Shown piece by piece: positions 56,612 through 64,000 of a stretch of DNA of 64,000 nucleotides. Made by a program: the position numbers and the translations under genes. This DNA is from Lepas anatifera (taxonomy: Eukaryota > Arthropoda > Thecostraca > Lepadidae). Within the stretch, counting starts at the first letter, position 1. Each line of letters starts with the position of its first letter. Below the pieces are notes generated by a model. The model ran no database searches. It saw only the letters and a list, made by a program, of their open reading frames with translations, and was not told where the DNA came from. The stretch spans positions 1 to 64,000 of the forward strand of contig JAOTON010000958.1 in assembly GCA_034440635.1 (NCBI GenBank). The letters run 5' to 3'.

Positions 56612-58023
56612 CGGCAGCCTTTTTCTCACTTATTGGCTTTTAAACATACTAATTTCTTGTGGATTTAGAGCCAAACATATTAAGCAAATTCATATCATCA
56701 TTACATAAACAAATCAACATAAAGTACGAACTATAGCTTCAGGAAATCCTTACCTACTATCATAAAAATGGGCCAAAATTATGACAATGCTCTCTGAGGA
56801 AACATTTGCGTGTTAAACCCTTAACACGCACATTGACGGGGTCTGAGCCACCTTCGCTTTGAAGGGGGGCGGGTACCCCCTAAGATCTCAAGAACCATGG
56901 TAGGTAGCGAAAAACGGTAAATGGCGTGGGGTTGCCCATCCACTTCTCCATCCAAAACATTTGAACCATTTTTTGGTCAGGTCACATTTCAGGTCACGAG
57001 AGGTCAAAACATGCTGTCATAGGGATAACATGTAAATTAAGTTTTTGGCCCTTACAGCTGAACAAGTAAAGATAGATCAAATCGACTTCAACTATATGAA
57101 TCCTCTCAGCAAGCTGAATCGAATGATATACAATTTGACCTTGCTAGGTCAAATCAAGGATTTGACCTGACCTGAGGTCAGGTCAAGGTCAAATTATATA
57201 AAATGTACATCATTAGAACTGCAAAGCCCAGGCGAGTCTAATGGAGCTAAAATAAACTTGTATCACCATCCGTTACTGAGTTATTCCACGAAAACCATTT
57301 TTCCCATGTATTTCCAATGGAGTGGTCATGCCTCGTACCTGACCTTAGGTCAGGTATCGATATCAAAAATACCGGAACATATTTTAGAGAACTCAGTGGG
57401 GCCATTATGTGATATGAGTTTCAATCGGATAAGTTCACCCTGCTCTGACTTATGCTATCTTAAACTTTTTTGAGGTTGGGCCACTTGACCTGTACTGGTG
57501 ACCTGACCTGAGATGATGTAACCTTAAAATTTTCACAGAAGTGGTAAAAATGATGAGGGAAAAGGTATGCCAAGTACGGCGGCGCTACGTGGCGCCGTTT
57601 TTCTGCTATCTCCAAAAAACCCGAGGGAGGGCAGGTACCCGCCCCCATCAATGCCTGTGTTAAAAGGTAAGAAACTATACTTCGATCCAAATTTAAGCTG
57701 TATCACACCTCCCTTCTGTCCATCCATAAGCATTCAATCAATAAGCATACCTAACTTTTATCAGGGAAGGTCAGGACACAAATACCTTCAAGAGCCTTAC
57801 GATCACATCACCAAAGCACAGGAGCAATTTGACATCACTTTTGCAGTTGCCATGTGGCTTAAGGATTGCTTTTGGCTGTTTATGAAGAATTATGCAAGTT
57901 GATATACTGGATGAAGGAACTGACAATTAATTTTTTACATACCTAGGTGTAGTTCTCCTTCAAAAACCATAATTAGGTAAACTACCACCTTCCTTCCTTC
58001 CTTCTTCCCAACCCAACACAGAC
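56612..58023. repeat. Segmental duplicate 1 (occupied by an insertion)
   Basis: 56612-56824 plus 57660-58023 align with 58258-58835 at roughly 90% by eye, in the same orientation. The only large difference is the 835-bp element between the two TTAA. Confidence 0.88.
56825..57659. mobile_element. Diverged AGGTCA-array TTAA element with proven empty site
   Basis: It starts CACGCACATTGACGGGG and ends, inverted, CACAGGCATTGATGGGG. TTAA flanks it at 56821-56824 and 57660-57663. The duplicate at 58258-58835 has a single TTAA (58466-58469) at this point. The interior parallels copies A-D in order: CCAATGG, a CCTCGTACCTGACC block, GGTGACCTGACCTG, AAAATGATG and TTTTTCTGCTATC near one end. AGGTCAGGTCAAGGTCA lies at 57175-57191. 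Confidence 0.93.
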
Positions 58024-58257
58024 AAACAATAGCGCTAATGCAAGATACCAATGCAAGATTGCAAGACAATGCAGGAAGTACGTTCAAGAGGGATTCCTCC
58101 ACGCCCGATTGACGTCACATGAGGGTGGAGGAATTCCTGCACCTCTGAGTAGAGGTGGGACTTTTTGGAAAAAGCTGGTCCCGGTCCCGATCCCGGCCAA
58201 CATTTCTTGGTCCCGGCCTAGTCCCGGCGAGAAAGATGTGGTCCCGGCCTGGTCCCG

Positions 58258-58835
58258 GCAGCCTTTTTCCCACTTATTGGCTTTTAAACATACTAATTCT
58301 TGTGGATTAAGAGCCAAACATATTAAGAAAATTTATATCATCATCACATAAACAAATCAACATAAAGTATGAACTATAGCTTCAATAAATCCTTACCTAC
58401 TATCATGAAAAATGGCCACAATTATCTGACAATGCTCTCTGAGGAAACGTTTGCATGTTAAACCCTTAAAAGGTACCTAAGAAATTATACATCAATCCAA
58501 ATTCAAGGTGTATCACACCTTCCTTCAGTCCATCCATAAGCATTCAATCAATAAGCTTAGCTAAGTTTTATCAGGGAAGGTCAGGACACAAATACCTTCA
58601 AGAGCCTTAAGATCAAATCACCAAAGCACAGGAGTAATTTGACATCACTTTTGCAGTTGCCATGTGACTACAGGACTGTTTTTGGCTGTTTATGAAGCAT
58701 TACGCGAGTTGATACACTGGATGAAGGAACTGACAATTAATGTTTTACATACCTAGGTAGTTCTCCAAAAACAATTAGGTAAGCACCCACCTTCCTTCCT
58801 TCTTTCCTTCCTTCCCAACAACCAACCCCAACACC
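58258..58835. repeat. Segmental duplicate 2 (empty site)
   Basis: Same sequence as 56612-58023 without the insertion; both end in CCTT-rich microsatellite. A short GGTCCCGGCC minisatellite (58175-58258) abuts it on the left and the foldback element on the right. Confidence 0.88.
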
Positions 58836-58862
58836 AGGGGTATGTCATTGCCTATCTCCCTG

Positions 58863-61666
58863 GGGACGGACTAAACGGCCGATGGACCGTGCAGATGGAC
58901 CAATACAGAAAAAACCAGGACATATAGAGAAAACGGTTTTCACTATACAAATCAGCGCTAAAAATAAGAGATACAGTTTTATTTTCAACCCAAAATTTGA
59001 CCTATATAGCCAAAAATTTGACCTATACTCCAGATTCTAGAGGTTTTATTTGCAGATGAACCGTGCAGATGGAGCAATACAGCCAAAACCAGACAAGATA
59101 GAGAGAAACGGTTTTCACCATCAGAATCAGCGCCAAAAATAAGGGATACAGTTTTCTTTTCATCACTCTACGTTACGCCAGTGTGACAAAATCTCACTTT
59201 TTGGGCCAATTTGAGCTGTTGATGGACCAATACAGCCAAAACCAAGAAAGGTAGAGCAAAACAGTTTTCACCATCAGAATCAGCGCCAAAAATAAGGGAT
59301 ACAGTTTGGTTTGCGTCACGCCCCGTCACGCCCTTGTTTACAACATTGCTTAGACACAAGAAATCTGGAGGTTTTTGGTCTGCAGATGGACCAATACAGC
59401 CAAAACCAGAAAAGGTAGAGCAAAACGTTTTTCACCATCAGAATCAGCGCCAAAAATGAGGGATACAGTTTGGTTTGCGTCACGCCCCGTCACGCCCTTG
59501 TTTACAACATTGCTTAGACACAAGAAATCTGGAGGTTTTTGGTCTGCAGATGGACCAATACAGCCAAAACCAGAAAAGGTAGAGCAAAACGGTTTTCACC
59601 ATCAGAATCAGCGCCAAAAATGAGGGATACAGTTTGGTTTGCGTCACGCCCCGTCACGCACTTCTCTACATAATTGCTTAGACACAAGAAATCTGGAGGT
59701 TTTTGATCTGCAGAGGGACCAATACAGCCAAAACTAGGAAAGGTAGAGCAAAACGGTTTTCACCATCAGAATCAGCGCCAAAAATAAGGGATACAGTTTT
59801 ATTTTCATCACTCTCCGTTACGCCAGTGTGACAAAATCTCACTTTTTGGGCCAATTTGAGCTGTTGATGGACCAATACAGCCAAAACCAAGAAAGGTAGA
59901 GCAAAACGGTTTTCACCATCAGAATCAGCGCCAAAAATAAGGGATACAGTTTGGTTTCCGTCACACCCCGTCACGCGCTTCTCTACATAATTGCCTAGAC
60001 ACAAGAAATCTGGAGGTTTTTGGTCTGCACATGGACCAATACAGCCAAAACCAGGAAAGGTAGAGCAAAACGGTTTTCACCATCAGAATCAGCGCCAAAA
60101 ATAAGGGATACAGTTTGGTTTGCGTCACGTCCCGTCACGCCCTTGTTTACAACATTGCTTAGACATAAGAAATCTGGAGGTTTTTGATCTGCAGAGGGAC
60201 CAATACAGCCAAAACCAGAAAAGGTAGAGCACACTGGCGTAACGTAGAGTGATGAAAAGAAAAATGTATCCCTTATTTTTGGCGCTGATTCTGATGGTGA
60301 AAACCGTTTTTCTCTATCTTGTCTGGTTTTGGCTGTATTGGTCCCTCTGCAGATCAAAAACCTCCAGATTTCTTATGTCTAAGCAATGTTGTAAACAAGG
60401 GCGTGACGGGACGTGACGCAAACCAAACTGTATCCCTTATTTTTGGCGCTGATTCTGATGGTGAAAACCGTTTTGCTCTACCTTTCCTGGTTTTGGCTGT
60501 ATTGGTCCATGTGCAGACCAAAAACCTCCAGATTTCTTGTGTCTAGGCAATTATGTAGAGAAGCGCGTGACGGGGTGTGACGGAAACCAAACTGTATCCC
60601 TTATTTTTGGCGCTGATTCTGATGGTGAAAACCGTTTTGCTCTACCTTTCTTGGTTTTGGCTGTATTGGTCCATCAACAGCTCAAATTGGCCCAAAAGTG
60701 AGATTTTGTCACGCTGGCGTAACGGAGAGTGATGAAAATAAAACTGTATCCCTTATTTTTGGCGCTGATTCTGACGGTGAAAACGGTTTTGCTCTACCTT
60801 TTCTGGTTTTGGCTGTATTGGTCCATCTGCAGACCAAAAACCTCCAGATTTCTTGTGTCTAGGCAATTATGTAGAGAAGCGCGTGACGGGGTGTGACGGA
60901 AACCAAACTGTATCCCTTATTTTTGGCGCTGATTCTGATGGTGAAAACCGTTTTGCTCTACCTTTCTTGGTTTTGGCTGTATTGGTCCATCAACAGCTCA
61001 AATTGGCCCAAAAAGTGAGATTTTGTCACGCTGGCGTAACGGAGAGTGATGAAAATAAAACTGTATCCCTTATTTTTGGCGCTGATTCGGACGGTGAAAA
61101 CCGTTTTGCTCTACCTTTTCTGGTTTTGGCTGTATTGGTCCATCTGCAGACCAAAAACCTCCAGATTTCTTGTGTCTAGGCAATTATGTAGAGAAGCGCG
61201 TGACGGGGTGTGACGCAAACCAAACTGTATCCCTTATTTTTGGCGCTGATTCTGATGGTGAAAACCGTTTTGTTCTACCTTTCTTGGTTTTGGCTGTATT
61301 GGTCCATCAACAGCTCAAATTGGCCCAAAAAGTGAGATTTTGTCACACTGGCGTAACGTAGAGTGATGAAAAGAAAACTGTTTCCCTTATTTTTGGCGCT
61401 GATTCTGATGGTGAAAACCGTTTTTCTCTATCTTGTCTGGTTTTGGCTGTATTGGTCCATCTGCACGGTTCATCGGCAAATAAAACCTCTAGAATCTGGA
61501 GTATAGGTCAAATTTTTGGCTATATAGGTCAAATTTTGGGTTGAAAATAAAACTGTATCTCTTATTTTTAGCGCTGATTTGTATAGTGAAAACCGTTTTC
61601 TCTATATGTCCTGGTTTTTTCTGTATTGGTCCATCTGCACGGTCCATCGGCCGTTTAGTCCGTCCC
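58863..61666. mobile_element. Foldback (MULE-like) element, 2.8 kb, 9-bp target duplication
   Basis: The two ends are GGGACGGACTAAACGGCC and its exact inverse. ATCTCCCTG is duplicated at 58854-58862 and 61667-61675. The whole element is an inverted repeat: the left arm runs to about 60231 and the right arm starts there with no unique spacer. Each arm holds nine tandem units marked by CCAATACAGCC, spaced 153 or 164 bp (174 at the outermost). Long inverted repeats made of tandem units plus 9-bp duplications are the definition of Foldback elements, which belong to the MULE/Mutator group. No transposase is encoded, so it is non-autonomous. Confidence 0.93.
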
Positions 61667-61675
61667 ATCTCCCTG

Positions 61676-64000
61676 GCCCTGTTCACGGCAACTGCTGCCC
61701 ACTGCTCACACCTGCTCGCGCCTGCGGATGAACAGACGTCGTTTTTCCTGTGACGTAACGGGGCGGTGTTCATGGGCAACAGTGCCGAAACGTCAGTGAA
61801 CAGCGTCGGCTGACAGAAATGGCTACAAATGCGACGCACACCAAACGAAATTTTTGCAGTCAGTGGATATTATGGGGGATGGTACAGGCGGGAGGTCAGA
61901 TCCGGATTTTGTATTGGCTCTGGTGAGTAAATGTGGAGTAGGGTGGTATTGTAACGTGGTTTTCTGGATAGAGAAATGATGAGGAATATGTCCAGCATAG
62001 AAAATAACAATTTTCTATCATAATTTGTCACTAATACCTGTTTAAATTCGGGGGTGCTTCAGTGGCGCGCTCGAATTTGATAATATGCGATAAGTTGGGA
62101 AGTCTGGAAATTGTATTTAATGTGCCAGTAGGATAGAATGGTGATTTTTACATTCTCTGGACCTGAAGTGACAGGCCTAATCAAGATTTAGCGAACGAAA
62201 TCTGTGATTTTTCATATTAGAGTCTTAAGCTTGCCATGTTGACCCCCCAGCTACTTCATACCAGCTAGGGGGTCAAACGTCAATTTTCTGACAAGATTAT
62301 TTGCATTATTGTTTTGTCTTTCTGCACATTTCTTTTTTTGTTCTCTTCTGTTTGCAGTTTTTTGTTCTTTTCGTTGATCTGATTCGATAAGTGTCTTATT
62401 CTTGATCTCGCTGAACACCTTTTTTCTGCTTGATTGCTGAGATGTGTCTCTCCTTGTTTCGTGATGTTTTGTTTTGCTTTGTATTTGGCTTCGGTTTGAT
62501 TGCATTAGGCTAATAATTTCACTATCACTGATCGCATGCTCAGATGAAATGTTCTTTGAGTTGTGATAGATTCCTTTACCGCTGAAGTGCTTGTCTATAT
62601 TTTCTTACGTTTGTTCCTGCTTAATTTCACTTAGGAATGGTTTTCTTAGATTAAACATACTCAACATATATGGGCCCTCTACTTATCACTTTACTTATTT
62701 ATATATAGATTAACTCTGTTGATTTGTATTTGTTCTTGTCTGCTTTGTTTGCTCTTAACTTTCACTTGCTTGTGTGTTTTGGCATTATATTTTCTGGTCA
62801 GTTCGTTTTGTTGTTGTATCGGTTCATCTCGTTTTTGTTATGTTCTCTCAGTCTTTCTGTTTGTTATTATGTTTTTGTTTTTCCTTTGCTTTGTTTTTTT
62901 TTGCTGTTTCTATGAGTGTTGCTTCTTTGTTGGCAGTTTATGCTTTTCTTTTTCTACCTATGTTGATTATCTGCAATAATCTAACTATGTGCTCACCTGC
63001 TTCCTTTTGTTCAATGCTGTACACCTATGTATTCCTTTTGTTTCCCCCTTATTGCTTTGCCTTGCTCATGTATTCTTTTGCTGTTCTTTCCCCTTACTTC
63101 TGTTCCCTATCAGTATGTAAAATGAAATGATGATGATGATGATGTGAGCATGTTGCCATTCATTTATGTGTGGTTTATTTATTTTGACCTGTCCTTTCCA
63201 TGTGATCAACTGATATTTCCTCTATTGCATGATTCTCATCAACTGGTTTCATAACATCAAGCCAATCTGGTTGTATTACAACCTGTTTTATACTTATATT
63301 AGATTCCTATTCTTGTATGCAATACACAGGTAAGCCATGATTATAATGGCTGCTTCCCTTAAACCTAAACAAAATGACTATTCAATACAATGATGAATAT
63401 AAAATAAAACAAAACATAAATTTTTGGGCTGAGTGCCCCCTACATGTTTAATAAGCTGTGCTGAATTGAATGTTGTACTTGGATGTTGTCTGAATTTATT
63501 ATGTATTGGAATTGTGCTGTCCAGCTACATAGGCATGCACTGACCATGCTATGTCGTGGATGCCTGTGTTGGCATGGGCATTCATAGTATTTTATGTTAA
63601 TAAGAGCAGTGTTGCAGTGCAAAAACGGTATCTCCAATGCATTGGTTAAGGGAGATACCCCATTTTCTCTTGTGCAGTGGGAAGGTCATGCGCAGGAAGA
63701 GGTTCTCAAGAAAGTCATCACTTTTTCAATTACTATGGTCGATGGTGGAAATTTATCTCGAATGCAAATTTGCTCCTTCTACGTCTTGATGTAACTATGT
63801 GTATGGGGAGGAGGGATGTGTATGGTGATGGTGCTGCTGTTAATTTAAATGGTTTGAAAGTTTCAGCCTCAGCATACTCAGAAGCCTGTTTAAGAATAAG
63901 TTTTCGTGCTTTGCAACAAACTGACTGCTGAGATCATGGTGCTGCCAACTTTCAAAAGGATCAGGAAATCCTTACTGTTATCACTTGGTATTTGAACCTG
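61676..64000. other. Intergenic, T-rich stretch, no gene recognised
   Basis: 62239-62276 contains a hairpin (TTGACCCCCCAGCT, 10-base loop, inverse with one mismatch). 62700-63120 is pyrimidine-rich with false Leu/Phe-rich frames. GTTAAGGGAGATACC at 63646 resembles the end of the AGGGAGATACGCG family but has no partner. Confidence 0.45.

Noticed and set aside
56254..56643. Open frame of 129 codons, Ala/Pro/Ser-rich
   Set aside because: It spans a CAGC/CACC-rich patch and runs into the segmental duplicate; no domain or splice evidence.
59168..61361. Recurring frame with NQTVSLIFGADSDGENRF on both strands
   Set aside because: It follows the tandem units of the foldback element and appears in both arms as mirror images; no codon-level conservation independent of the DNA repeat.
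62719..63130. Leu/Phe/Cys-rich frames that look like membrane proteins
   Set aside because: They arise from a T-rich, low-complexity stretch and are open in overlapping phases.

Overview
The window is metazoan nuclear DNA: intron-split genes, long microsatellites, tRNA-derived SINE relics and a very high density of short DNA transposons. Gene content (plexin, a pyruvate dehydrogenase complex subunit), GC-rich exons in AT-richer flanks, and one short TTAGG-type motif at 55.3 kb suggest an invertebrate, perhaps an arthropod or crustacean. The species cannot be fixed from sequence alone.

Only two host genes are recognisable, both on the minus strand. The left edge (1-903) is the start of a plexin: signal peptide plus the N-terminal part of the sema domain, with at least six reading-frame breaks. 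From 53.4 kb down to 45.4 kb lies PDHX, the E3-binding protein of the mitochondrial pyruvate dehydrogenase complex. Nine exons join with matching phases; the mitochondrial presequence exon was not found.

Everything else is intergenic or intronic and is mostly mobile DNA that can be resolved by its ends. 3-32 kb holds a tandem repeat split by a hAT-type MITE, two hairpin MITEs, a 590-bp CT-rich microsatellite, TTAA-flanked elements, a decayed transposase-like pseudogene (19.3-20.3 kb) between inverted repeats, and a 1.9-kb hAT-type element filled with a tandem array. 32.9-39.6 kb is a nested stack: a GC-rich tandem array was split by a 6.0-kb hAT-type element whose own tandem arrays were then split by further elements. 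41-43 kb carries two more members of a TTAA-flanked family whose interior is packed with AGGTCA half-sites. 56.6-58.8 kb is a duplication in which one copy still shows the empty insertion site of a diverged member of that family. 58.86-61.67 kb is an almost perfectly folded-back element with 9-bp target duplications and arms built of nine tandem units each.

The best candidates for undescribed biology are the AGGTCA-array TTAA elements (nuclear-receptor-type half-sites apparently kept between diverged subfamilies), the Foldback/MULE-like element, and the hAT-ended elements that carry kilobase GC-rich tandem arrays. All similarities were judged by eye; no database search was run.
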